DNA of 27,238 bases from positions 1-27,238 of IMG/VR virus record IMGVR_UViG_3300042905_002238. One strand, given 5' to 3'. Source of the stretch: a virus. The position numbers and the translations under genes were made by a program. This document shows, piece after piece, positions 7,918 through 13,750 of this stretch. The notes under the pieces were generated by a model that had not been told where the DNA came from, did no database searches, and saw only the letters and a list, made by a program, of their open reading frames with translations. Position 1 is the first letter of the stretch. Each line of letters starts with the position of its first letter.

Positions 7918-7940
7918 AACCCACTCAAAAGGTGGGTTTT
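7918..7940 (+). terminator. Short terminator-like hairpin right after a promoter
   Basis: AACCCAC (7918-7924) pairs perfectly with GTGGGTT (7932-7938) around a 7-nt loop, followed by only two more T residues (TT, then GTC). It could act as an attenuator or 5' stabilising hairpin for the lysozyme transcript, because it begins at about the predicted transcription start. Confidence 0.45.
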
Positions 7941-8042
7941 GTCATAATGAGTCCTTGAAGTGACATTTAGAGCCGTGGAAAGTGCCCTTTGAAAAGAGGG
8001 TGTACCCCCTTTCTATACGGATGTAGAGTTCTATCAATTTAA
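7941..8042 (+). promoter_or_regulatory. Leader of the lysozyme gene
   Basis: About 100 nt without an open frame of note. It holds competing short inverted repeats around GCCCTTTGAAAAGAGGG and GGGTGTACCC, which could fold in alternative ways before the lysozyme start. No clear Shine-Dalgarno precedes ATG 8043. Confidence 0.3.
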
Positions 8043-8690
8043 ATGCAAAATTTCTTTACAGTAGCCCTGCCCCTTCTGGCATCGGTTACAACCAGTACGG
8101 CATCACTGCCATTCGTCAACTACAAGATGCAAGGTCCCCCACCTCCAGTGGAAGAGACAATTAAAATGAATCTTGTAGATGAAAAGAAGACAGCAATCCG
8201 CGAGGTTGCACTACCAAAGCCAAAAGAGAAAAGGCTTATTTGTAAAGGGTGTAATGAACATGAGAATGCTACCCTGGTATTTTTCCAGGAGCGTGGTATT
8301 AAAGACAGAAACGCCCTTGCTACCATCATGGGCAATATTCGTCAGGAATCAACTTTTATTCCTAACATTTGCGAAGGTGGTAGTAGAACCAGTTGGAGTA
8401 ACTGCGGACGCGGTTACGGACTGATTCAATGGACATCTGCCGATCGTTATTATGGATTGGGTGATTTTGCTAAGAGGTATGGTGGTTCTCCATCAGCACT
8501 TCACACGCAACTTCGTTATCTAACGACTGAGGTTCAATGGCAACGAATTGAGGACAGGATGAAAACTCCTGGTAAGTCCATCAATCGTTACATGGACTAT
8601 GCGTATAGTTGGATTGGTTGGGGGCATCATGGTGCTCGCACTTCGTATGCTCATGATTATGCTTCTAAACTGATCACGGTAGAAGTTTAA
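8043..8690 (+). CDS. Secreted phage lysozyme (Phage_lysozyme2-type)
   Basis: 215 residues. An N-terminal hydrophobic stretch (residues 3-20) looks like a signal or anchor, followed by a Pro/Lys-rich linker to about 66. The catalytic domain (about 74-210) has the pattern of phage tail-lysozyme domains: ALATIMGNIRQEST with probable catalytic E102, then GYGLIQWTSADR (about 124-135) and a C-terminal WIGWGHHGARTSY segment. It should cleave peptidoglycan, with export matching a lysis or entry role. CKGC and further cysteines may form disulfides. It is followed directly by a strong terminator, so it is the end of a short transcription unit. Confidence 0.88.
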   Translation: MQNFFTVALPLLASVTTSTASLPFVNYKMQGPPPPVEETIKMNLVDEKKTAIREVALPKPKEKRLICKGCNEHENATLVFFQERGIKDRNALATIMGNIRQESTFIPNICEGGSRTSWSNCGRGYGLIQWTSADRYYGLGDFAKRYGGSPSALHTQLRYLTTEVQWQRIEDRMKTPGKSINRYMDYAYSWIGWGHHGARTSYAHDYASKLITVEV

Positions 8691-8707
8691 CAAACTGAAT
8701 AAATATT

Positions 8708-8734
8708 GGGGAGTTCTACAGAACTCCCTTTTTT
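8708..8734 (+). terminator. Rho-independent terminator after lysozyme
   Basis: GGGAGTTC (8709-8716) pairs with GAACTCCC (8721-8728) around loop TACA, followed by six T residues (8729-8734). This is a textbook intrinsic terminator. Confidence 0.9.
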
Positions 8735-8758
8735 AGTAATTTAATTTAAATAAAAGTT

Positions 8759-8920
8759 ATGACACAAGACAAATCTATAACTTCCAATTTAAATACTTTT
8801 GGGCATGAAGATCTAAAAGGTTTTGCCTCTTACTTGGGTATGGATTATGATGAACTTTTGAAAGTTCAAAAGAAAAATAATGAAGTGATACAAAAATATC
8901 TTGAATGTAATGAGGGTTAA
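8759..8920 (+). CDS. 53-residue hypothetical protein
   Basis: The product begins MTQDKSITSN and is mostly helical and charged after residue 15 (EDLKGFASYLGMDYDELLKVQKKNNE). It lies 25 nt after the terminator, behind an AT-rich stretch with TTTAAATA that may serve as a weak late promoter. It overlaps the next gene by 11 nt in another frame, which supports translational coupling. No recognised domain. Confidence 0.6.
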   Translation: MTQDKSITSNLNTFGHEDLKGFASYLGMDYDELLKVQKKNNEVIQKYLECNEG

Positions 8921-9311
8921 TTTTAATCTTGGTAAGAAAAAACCAGACATAAAACAATACGCAATAATCGGTATAGTATTATCTTCTATTATTGCAGCAC
9001 TTTCACAATGCACAGGAGTTTCTGAGACTGGTCTTTGGGACTTACTGGACGAAATTCAAAGAAAATATTTTCCAGGCACAATACTTAATGAGTTTGTGAT
9101 TAAGGATGATAAGAAACTTGAAAGAAGAATTAAGCGTGATGTTGATGCAGCAATTGCAGAGTATGAACGCTTGACAGGGGACGATGGAAAGGTTAGAATG
9201 CCTAAACCACGATACTCAGAGAAACCACCAGATGGGTCTTATGCCCAATCAGTTCTTGGAGGTGAAATGAGATTGTGTGCTCCCTGGGTTGACGACTGCC
9301 CCAAACAGTGA
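8910..9311 (+). CDS. Membrane-anchored conserved hypothetical protein
   Basis: 133 residues from ATG 8910 (a TTG at 8901 is a possible alternative). There is a basic N-terminus (NLGKKKPDIK), one hydrophobic helix at about 18-35 (AIIGIVLSSIIAALSQC), then a charged soluble part with KRDVDAAIAEYERLTGDDGK and a short Pro/Tyr-rich end. This layout is common in small cyanophage inner-membrane proteins. No catalytic motif; function unknown. Confidence 0.72.
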   Translation: MRVNFNLGKKKPDIKQYAIIGIVLSSIIAALSQCTGVSETGLWDLLDEIQRKYFPGTILNEFVIKDDKKLERRIKRDVDAAIAEYERLTGDDGKVRMPKPRYSEKPPDGSYAQSVLGGEMRLCAPWVDDCPKQ

Positions 9312-9409
9312 TATCATTACCACATGGACTCCAGCAAGGTGCTTGCTTGGATATAAAAAACTGACGCCTCCCTCCGCAGAAAGAGTAACCATCAGGTCAG
9401 TGTCCACAT
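9312..9409 (+). other. Gene-free leader of the first tRNA with two stem-loops
   Basis: AGCAAG (9333-9338) pairs with CTTGCT (9342-9347), flanked by CC/GG; a second long-range pairing joins ACTGAC (9360-9365) with GTCAGT (9396-9401). No open frame or consensus promoter is seen. It may be a terminator for the upstream gene or the 5' leader of the tRNA-Tyr transcript. Confidence 0.4.
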
Positions 9410-9491
9410 GGGTAGGTGTCCGAGTGGTTAATGGAGGCGGACTGTAAATCCGCTGGCTCTGCCTACGGGGGTTCAAATCCCTCCCTGCCCA
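9410..9491 (+). tRNA. tRNA-Tyr (anticodon GTA)
   Basis: Acceptor GGGTAGG pairs with CCTGCCC (one G-T wobble), anticodon stem GCGGA/TCCGC with loop CTGTAAA, a long variable arm as expected for bacterial tRNA-Tyr, and T-loop TTCAAAT. Discriminator A; the CCA end is not encoded. Confidence 0.93.
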
Positions 9492-9493
9492 CC

Positions 9494-9522
9494 TTGACAA
9501 TTAAATCCATCACTGGTATAAT
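9494..9522 (+). promoter_or_regulatory. Consensus sigma70 promoter for tRNA-Arg
   Basis: TTGACA (9494-9499), exactly 17 bp, TATAAT (9517-9522), a perfect match to the bacterial consensus. The tRNA-Arg gene starts 8 nt after the -10 element, so transcription would begin almost at the mature 5' end. Confidence 0.85.
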
Positions 9523-9530
9523 TGTCTTAT

Positions 9531-9607
<77 letters not shown>

Positions 9608-9680
9608 GGGGAATTAGCTCAGTTGGTAGAGCGCCTGCTTTGCAAGCAGGATGTCAGCGGTTCGAGTCCGCTATTCTCCA
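9608..9680 (+). tRNA. tRNA-Ala (anticodon TGC)
   Basis: It begins immediately after the CCA of tRNA-Arg. Acceptor GGGGAAT/ATTCTCC, anticodon stem CCTGC/GCAGG with loop TTTGCAA, T-arm AGCGG/CCGCT with loop TTCGAGT, discriminator A, CCA not encoded. Confidence 0.95.
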
Positions 9681-9696
9681 TAACTAATAATTGAGT

Positions 9697-10389
9697 ATGT
9701 TACATATATCACCAGATCCATTACTGATATTTCATACTATTATGGGAAGATTTTATTCTTTAGAAGAAATAAATCCTGAACTTAAACTCCTCTCTGACAA
9801 TTATCAATCAATTGTTGAAGAGTTTAATCAAAATAAGGATAAACTTATTTGGACAAATTGGGCAGGTAATAATTATTACACGTCTGTAAAATCAAACCCA
9901 TATGATGGGTGGCAAGTTGCTGCATTATATCTTGAATATAATAATTATATTGAACAGAATAGACATTACTATGAGCATGTTTACAAAACCAAGGCTCATA
10001 TAGATTATGAAAGAGATATTATTTACAGCGATAATGCAGAATATCTACCAACTTTAACTAATGTTTCTTATCAGTCTGGTTTAAGACAAAGGGTTGGTAT
10101 TAGTGTTGTTTATCCAGGTAAAGCAATTGACTGGCATGTAGATAATGATCCTTCTGATGATGATTACATCACTATTAGGGGTTTGTGGGGATTAGACGTT
10201 CAATCATCTAAAGATGAGTATGCATTTTTGGCATTGAATACTCAAAAGGGAGTATTTAGTGAATATTTTGAAAATAATAAATTTATGTTTTTTTGGGGAA
10301 ATACTACTCATATGGTTTATAATACTTTGTCAACCCCAAGGTATTGTTTATGCTTTGATCAAAAAGTTAAGATTGATGATTTACTCTAA
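9697..10389 (+). CDS. 2OG/Fe(II) oxygenase-like protein
   Basis: 230 residues from ATG 9697; a second in-frame ATG at 9742 (215 residues) is also possible, and neither has a clear ribosome site. The core looks like a double-stranded beta-helix dioxygenase: WHVDND supplies H147 and D149, GNTTHMVYN supplies H205, and STPRYCLCFD supplies the basic residue R215. The pattern resembles the aspartyl/asparaginyl hydroxylase-like branch. Substrate unknown. It lies directly after the Arg-Ala tRNA pair and may be read from the same promoter. Confidence 0.72.
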   Translation: MLHISPDPLLIFHTIMGRFYSLEEINPELKLLSDNYQSIVEEFNQNKDKLIWTNWAGNNYYTSVKSNPYDGWQVAALYLEYNNYIEQNRHYYEHVYKTKAHIDYERDIIYSDNAEYLPTLTNVSYQSGLRQRVGISVVYPGKAIDWHVDNDPSDDDYITIRGLWGLDVQSSKDEYAFLALNTQKGVFSEYFENNKFMFFWGNTTHMVYNTLSTPRYCLCFDQKVKIDDLL

Positions 10390-10392
10390 ATA
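10386..10392 (+). promoter_or_regulatory. Possible late promoter motif CTAAATA
   Basis: CTAAATA overlaps the stop codon of the oxygenase gene, as at 2960, about 70 nt before tRNA-Asn. It may be fortuitous in this AT-rich sequence. Confidence 0.25.
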
Positions 10393-10403
10393 AAAAAACC
10401 TAC

Positions 10404-10432
10404 TTGACAATTTAAAATAAGTGTGATAACAT
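10404..10432 (+). promoter_or_regulatory. Sigma70-type promoter for tRNA-Asn and following RNA region
   Basis: TTGACA (10404-10409), 17 bp, TAACAT (10427-10432) with a TGA extended -10 element just before it. The transcript would contain tRNA-Asn, the hairpin-rich region and tRNA-Val. Confidence 0.65.
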
Positions 10433-10460
10433 TTATAGGTGATTAAATAAAAAAATATAA

Positions 10461-10532
10461 TGCCTAGTAGCTCAGCGGTAGAGCTATCGACTGTTAATCG
10501 ATTGGTCCCTGGTTCGATCCCAGGCTGGGCAG
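10461..10532 (+). tRNA. tRNA-Asn (anticodon GTT)
   Basis: Acceptor TGCCTAG/CTGGGCA, D-stem GCTC/GAGC, anticodon stem ATCGA/TCGAT with loop CTGTTAA, T-arm CCTGG/CCAGG with loop TTCGATC, discriminator G, CCA not encoded. Confidence 0.95.
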
Positions 10533-10713
10533 TTGGAAGGTCTAGAAATGTCTGGGTCTTCCTTACTAAATCCTAAGTTCGCTTAGGTCGGGGACTTGAT
10601 CACCCCCGCCAGTAACAAAAAACATGTCAATAGCGTGTCTATTGACTCTTCACGAAAGTGAAGCTTTTGCGGAAAGTGTCTTCCGCGAGTGGTGGGCACT
10701 CACTACTCATTAA
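10533..10713 (+). ncRNA. Candidate structured noncoding RNA between tRNA-Asn and tRNA-Val
   Basis: 181 nt with no open frame but a chain of stems: GGAAG/CTTCC (10535-10562), CCTAAG-TTCG-CTTAGG (10572-10587), CGGGG/CCCCG (10589-10608), GTCAATAG/CTATTGAC with loop CGTGT (10626-10646), CTTCAC-GAAA-GTGAAG (10648-10663), GCGGAA/TTCCGC (10669-10686) and GAGTGGTG/CACTACTC with one G-T pair (10687-10708). Two loops are the very stable TTCG and GAAA tetraloops. This density of perfect stems is not expected by chance. T4 carries stable RNAs of unknown role (species 1 and 2) in its tRNA cluster, a fair analogy. Confidence 0.65.
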
Positions 10714-10785
10714 GGGCGAATAGCTCAGCGGTAGAGCTACTGGTTTACACCCAGTCGGTCGGGGGTTCGATCCCCTCTTCGCCCA
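10714..10785 (+). tRNA. tRNA-Val (anticodon TAC)
   Basis: Acceptor GGGCGAA/TTCGCCC, anticodon stem ACTGG/CCAGT with loop TTTACAC, T-arm GGGGG/CCCTC with loop TTCGATC, discriminator A, CCA not encoded. Confidence 0.95.
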
Positions 10786-10812
10786 TACATATTTAATATA
10801 TGGTTTGATAAA

Positions 10813-11064
10813 ATGTTAATACGTTGTAAATCTTGCAATAAAGAACTGCAAGCTCATGTTGCAAAAACTATTTCTTGTGGATGTCCTAATATGACATCTA
10901 TTAAGAATGATACTATTTTTGCAAATGACCTTAGTCAAGTCATTATTATTGAAAGTACTAAGACCCCAAATAAAAATATTGGAGTCTTATCTTCTGATGA
11001 TATTTCTTGGCAAGAAAGTAGAAGGCAAAGGAAAGTCCGTAAGTTGGACTTTGAAGTTAGATAG
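10813..11064 (+). CDS. Small zinc-ribbon-like protein
   Basis: 83 residues. The N-terminus carries CKSC (C5, C8) and CGC (C22, C24), a likely zinc knuckle. The middle is plain, and the end is very basic (SRRQRKVRKL). The combination suggests a small nucleic-acid-binding protein. It lies 28 nt after tRNA-Val and its 3' end overlaps the convergent gene by 8 nt. Function unknown. Confidence 0.75.
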   Translation: MLIRCKSCNKELQAHVAKTISCGCPNMTSIKNDTIFANDLSQVIIIESTKTPNKNIGVLSSDDISWQESRRQRKVRKLDFEVR

Positions 11065-11656
11065 GATGCATATCTAAATCTTCTCCAATAATTGAATATT
11101 GCATTCCATCTTCTTTTAACTCTCCAAACCTGAATACTTTTTTTGAAAGTATGCTTCTTTGGAGAGTTCCTTCTTTTTCCGATTCTTCATTAAATCCCAT
11201 ATCAAATTTAATTCCTATTGGTTTAGATGCTACAATATCACCTGGTTGTGCTCTGATTCCGTCCAACCATTCACCTTTTAAAATTAAGGTTCTAAATTTT
11301 TTAAAACTAGATACAACAATACGTGCTCTTTCTTCAGCAGTAAATTCTCTGGGGTCTACAAGATATTCTGCTTCCCATCCAATATCACCAACTCTACCTG
11401 GTTCTGGATATTTAATGTATTTGATTAAATTTAGAATTTTTTGTTTGGTTACTTCTGGATTGTCGTAGTAAACTGAGTAATTATATTCTGCTGCTATGTA
11501 ACTTTTTTTGCTATAATATGGAACAATGTATGGGCAGATATTAATTCTTTTACCATTAAAATCAAATGGAATTTTTATAGATAACTTCTTACCAGGTTCG
11601 TATAAGGTCTCTTTATCGTCATATCCTAGACTTAAAAGATATTCATCTATGTTCAT
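11057..11656 (-). CDS. Hypothetical protein, minus strand
   Basis: 199 residues from the ATG at 11656 (a TTG at 11665 would add three residues). Soluble, mixed alpha/beta composition with Tyr-rich central strands (YIVPYYSKKSYIAAEYNYSV) and a helical middle (EFTAEERARIVVSSFKKF). No signal peptide, membrane segment or catalytic motif recognised. It is isolated on the minus strand between tRNA-Val and tRNA-Ser, with its 5' end over the plus-strand tRNA-Ser promoter region. Probably a phage accessory gene of unknown function. Confidence 0.7.
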   Translation of the reverse strand: MNIDEYLLSLGYDDKETLYEPGKKLSIKIPFDFNGKRINICPYIVPYYSKKSYIAAEYNYSVYYDNPEVTKQKILNLIKYIKYPEPGRVGDIGWEAEYLVDPREFTAEERARIVVSSFKKFRTLILKGEWLDGIRAQPGDIVASKPIGIKFDMGFNEESEKEGTLQRSILSKKVFRFGELKEDGMQYSIIGEDLDMHPI

Positions 11657-11658
11657 GT

Positions 11659-11687
11659 TTGACAAAATAATATAGATATATTATACT
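11659..11687 (+). promoter_or_regulatory. Sigma70-type promoter for tRNA-Ser
   Basis: TTGACA (11659-11664), 17 bp, TATACT (11682-11687), 17 nt before the tRNA-Ser 5' end. It overlaps the extreme 5' end of the divergent minus-strand gene. Confidence 0.75.
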
Positions 11688-11704
11688 ATAAGAAATCAAA
11701 TACT

Positions 11705-11790
11705 GGAAGCGTGGCCGAGTGGTTTATGGCAGTTGTCTTGAAAACAACCAACGTTAACAGCGTTCGTGGGTTCAAATCCTACCGCTTCCG
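11705..11790 (+). tRNA. tRNA-Ser (anticodon TGA)
   Basis: Acceptor GGAAGCG/CGCTTCC, anticodon stem GTTGT/ACAAC with loop CTTGAAA, long variable arm as expected for Ser, T-arm GTGGG/CCTAC with loop TTCAAAT, discriminator G, CCA not encoded, followed by five T residues. Confidence 0.95.
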
Positions 11791-11822
11791 TTTTTAACTA
11801 TTTCTTTTGATTGTTATTAAAC

Positions 11823-11842
11823 TTAGTATCAGGAGATACTAA
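11823..11842 (+). other. Perfect 8-bp stem-loop
   Basis: TTAGTATC pairs with GATACTAA around AGGA, between tRNA-Ser and the next promoter. No T-run follows, so it is more likely an operator or RNA-processing hairpin than an intrinsic terminator. Confidence 0.45.
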
Positions 11843-11849
11843 TGAGACG

Positions 11850-11878
11850 TTGACATTATTGTATTACCTATATACAAT
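11850..11878 (+). promoter_or_regulatory. Sigma70-type promoter for the small-gene cluster
   Basis: TTGACA (11850-11855), 17 bp, TACAAT (11873-11878), 28 nt before ATG 11907. It should drive the six tiny overlapping genes that follow. Confidence 0.75.
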
Positions 11879-11906
11879 TTGTAAGTACACGTAGCACTGT
11901 GCCTTA

Positions 11907-12146
11907 ATGGACCCATCTACAACAACTCCTTTACTAGGATTTTATATAACAATAATAATCCTTGGACTTATGGTTGCCTATGCAGGACTTGAAGGGACCA
12001 TGAGAGTTTTTACATATCTGGATCTTGAATTGCGTCACTTTTTTATTCGGATGCAAATGAAAGTTTTAGGATGGAAATTAAAGCGTCAGCTAATTAAAGA
12101 CACAAAGAGCTACGAAAAATTTCTAAAGGATTATCCTAATGAATAA
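11907..12146 (+). CDS. Small membrane protein, first gene of tiny-gene operon
   Basis: 79 residues: one strong hydrophobic helix (about 8-28, LLGFYITIIILGLMVAYAG), then an amphipathic, basic segment (RMQMKVLGWKLKRQLIKDTK). Typical of small cyanophage inner-membrane proteins expressed early. It overlaps the following start by 8 nt. Function unknown; host-membrane remodelling is speculation. Confidence 0.78.
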   Translation: MDPSTTTPLLGFYITIIILGLMVAYAGLEGTMRVFTYLDLELRHFFIRMQMKVLGWKLKRQLIKDTKSYEKFLKDYPNE

Positions 12147-12399
12147 TAAAGAACTGTCCGACCTGTCTATTGATAGGAAGGAATGTCCTAAGTGTGGTGC
12201 CATTTGGTTGAATGGGCAGCATTATTGGTCTGGTACTGGGAAAGAAGGTGACCCACATGATCTTGCAGGTCTTGTATGTAATAACTTTGGTGATGAAACC
12301 TGCATAAATCCATGCAAAGGTTCAACAAGTGGGATAACATGGGAAAGGAGATTGACCCAATTAGAGCAAGACGAGTTCCGTGGTCCACAGAATGACTAA
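12139..12399 (+). CDS. Small Cys-rich, probably zinc-binding protein
   Basis: 86 residues. CPKCG (C16, C19) followed by cysteines at 47, 55 and 59 and histidines near 28 and 40 suggests a zinc-binding fold of the treble-clef or ribbon type. Trp and Tyr cluster around IWLNGQHYW. No other domain. It overlaps both neighbours by 8 nt, so translation is coupled. Related small zinc proteins are frequent in cyanophages; function unknown. Confidence 0.75.
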   Translation: MNNKELSDLSIDRKECPKCGAIWLNGQHYWSGTGKEGDPHDLAGLVCNNFGDETCINPCKGSTSGITWERRLTQLEQDEFRGPQND

Positions 12400-12598
12400 A
12401 ATAAATTCAGAACATTATGTGACACAGAAGCAGTGTCAGGAGATGATTGATGATGCCATACGAAGACATAATCGTAATGCTTCGGTTATTTCAATGTGTG
12501 TTGGTTGGGTTGTTCTTTCACTTTTTGCTGAAGGTCTTCTTCGACTTATTGGAGTAATACCACCTCTACTACCATGGCTCAATATCACCTTGAAATAA
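12392..12598 (+). CDS. Small membrane protein with N-terminal helix
   Basis: 68 residues from ATG 12392 (a GTG at 12380 is in frame). A polar helix (YVTQKQCQEMIDDAIRRHNR) is followed by a hydrophobic stretch (about 32-60, Leu/Ile/Pro-rich). It overlaps the previous gene by 8 nt and the next by 25 nt, each in a different frame. Function unknown. Confidence 0.7.
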   Translation: MTKINSEHYVTQKQCQEMIDDAIRRHNRNASVISMCVGWVVLSLFAEGLLRLIGVIPPLLPWLNITLK

Positions 12599-12753
12599 TT
12601 GGAATAGTTTTTCTGTTAGTATTTGCTGCCACGATGTTTTATCAGGGCACTTGTATTATGAAGGGTCACCGAGGATATTCTCTTCGGGACTATTTGAAAC
12701 AAGATAGCACAAATATGCGTAAAAGAATAGAAGAATTACTCAAGGACAAATGA
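12574..12753 (+). CDS. 59-residue membrane protein
   Basis: The product begins MAQYHLEIIG, has one hydrophobic helix (about 8-22, IIGIVFLLVFAATMF) and a basic amphipathic tail (DSTNMRKRIEELLKDK). It overlaps both neighbours (25 nt upstream, 4 nt ATGA downstream), the usual arrangement of tiny phage genes. Function unknown. Confidence 0.65.
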   Translation: MAQYHLEIIGIVFLLVFAATMFYQGTCIMKGHRGYSLRDYLKQDSTNMRKRIEELLKDK

Positions 12754-12881
12754 TATCGCTTACAGAAGAAGATTTAAAGGAATTGCAAGAACTAGTTAAA
12801 CAACAAAAGATGTCTGAGTTGTTTGAAGAACCATCAACTTATGAGGACGATGATGACTATGGAATGGCAGGAACTTATTGA
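12750..12881 (+). CDS. 43-residue acidic protein
   Basis: It begins MISLTEEDLK with a Glu/Lys/Gln-rich helix, then an Asp run (YEDDDDYG). It starts by ATGA overlap with the preceding gene and overlaps the next in a different frame. The strongly acidic, short, soluble character could fit a DNA-mimic or inhibitor, but there is no direct evidence. Confidence 0.55.
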   Translation: MISLTEEDLKELQELVKQQKMSELFEEPSTYEDDDDYGMAGTY

Positions 12882-12975
12882 GTTTCTTGGTAAACAAGTT
12901 TTGATTTTTATTGTGTTTATGTGTGGTCTTATTGTGGGATACGTGTATGGGTTTAGGAATGGTAGTGGGTTATAA
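12853..12975 (+). CDS. 40-residue single-pass membrane peptide
   Basis: GAGGA five nt upstream favours ATG 12853; in-frame ATGs also lie at 12841, 12850 and 12859. The product has a short polar start (MTMEWQELIEFLG), one hydrophobic helix (VLIFIVFMCGLIVGYVYG) and a short tail. It is the last gene of the tiny-gene operon. Small membrane peptides like this are easily missed; function unknown. Confidence 0.55.
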   Translation: MTMEWQELIEFLGKQVLIFIVFMCGLIVGYVYGFRNGSGL

Positions 12976-12979
12976 CCCC

Positions 12980-12987
12980 ATAAATAA
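12980..12987 (+). promoter_or_regulatory. Late-promoter-like CATAAATA
   Basis: CATAAATA is close to T4 TATAAATA and lies 21 nt before the oxygenase gene at 13009. The sequence is AT-rich, so the call is tentative. Confidence 0.35.
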
Positions 12988-13008
12988 TAAAAATTATTAT
13001 ATTAAATA

Positions 13009-13605
13009 ATGTTTATTGAACCAAAATTGAGTAAAATACAAACTTCTATTTTTACATCTAATTACTCTCAAATTAAAAGTGATTATATTGAATTTAGGGA
13101 TTGTAATTATTTTATAGATTATTCTCATACATACAATTTAACTTCATTAGATAATAATTTTTTGGGGTTTGTTCCAACATACACTCCAAATTTTCCCTGG
13201 AAAGTGTGTCCATTAATTTTTAATAGACAGCAAATTTTAAGGACACCTCTTCAAGTACAACAGTCTGAGACAGTAAGAATATTACTTAGTCAATCAATTA
13301 AACCAGTTCTTGCTGTATTTTCTATTCTTGAACCAGGAGTTGAAATTAGTCCCCATTCTGATGGAGATGAAAGAATTGATGATAACTTTTTACATTCAAG
13401 TGTAATAAAGTATCATTTTAGTTTAGATATTCCAAGCGATGGACCTTCAGCATTGGTTGTTAATGGAGAAGAACGTCTTCTTAAAAATGGAGACTTAAAT
13501 TTATTTGATGAAAAATTATCAGAACATTATGCTTATAATAAGTCAGATACTCGTCGAGGGGTATTGATTGCTTCATATATAAGAGAGGAAGTCTTAAACG
13601 CTTGA
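13009..13605 (+). CDS. Aspartyl/asparaginyl beta-hydroxylase-like oxygenase
   Basis: 198 residues. The C-terminal half follows the Asp/Asn beta-hydroxylase pattern: ISPHSDGD (H116), VIKYHFSLDIPSDGPSALVV (beta-strands), LKNGDLNLFDEKLSEHYAYN (H173) and SDTRRGVLIASY (R182/R183 for 2OG). Family members hydroxylate Asp/Asn side chains in protein substrates using Fe(II), oxygen and 2-oxoglutarate. The N-terminal ~85 residues are not recognisable. The TGA stop is embedded in the -35 box of the next promoter. Substrate unknown; host or virion protein modification is inference. Confidence 0.82.
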   Translation: MFIEPKLSKIQTSIFTSNYSQIKSDYIEFRDCNYFIDYSHTYNLTSLDNNFLGFVPTYTPNFPWKVCPLIFNRQQILRTPLQVQQSETVRILLSQSIKPVLAVFSILEPGVEISPHSDGDERIDDNFLHSSVIKYHFSLDIPSDGPSALVVNGEERLLKNGDLNLFDEKLSEHYAYNKSDTRRGVLIASYIREEVLNA

Positions 13606-13630
13606 CAACAAAATTATGAGGATGTATAAT
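13602..13630 (+). promoter_or_regulatory. Consensus sigma70 promoter for tRNA-Pro
   Basis: TTGACA (13602-13607), 17 bp, TATAAT (13625-13630), perfect consensus. The -35 overlaps the TGA stop of the preceding gene, and the -10 sits in the centre of a perfect 8-bp inverted repeat. Confidence 0.85.
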
Positions 13631-13638
13631 ATCCTCAT
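13616..13638. promoter_or_regulatory. Perfect inverted repeat enclosing a -10 box
   Basis: ATGAGGAT (13616-13623) and ATCCTCAT (13631-13638) flank GTATAAT. Such symmetry around a -10 element is typical of a repressor operator, although the last arm would also be in the transcript leader. Confidence 0.5.
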
Positions 13639-13648
13639 ACCAAGTCAA

Positions 13649-13723
13649 CGGGGTGTAGCTCAGTTTGGATAGAGCACTGCTTTTGGGAAGCAGGGGCCGA
13701 AGGTTCAAATCCTTTCACCCCGA
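13649..13723 (+). tRNA. tRNA-Pro (anticodon TGG)
   Basis: Acceptor CGGGGTG/CACCCCG, anticodon stem CTGCT/AGCAG with loop TTTGGGA, T-arm GAAGG/CCTTT (one G-T) with loop TTCAAAT, discriminator A, CCA not encoded. Confidence 0.95.
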
Positions 13724-13750
13724 CTTGGACAATATTTGTTCTTTTAATTC

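Noticed and set aside
9249-9500. Minus-strand open frame across the tRNA-Tyr region
   Set aside because: It is a shadow of tRNA and leader sequence with no ribosome site and no protein-like pattern.
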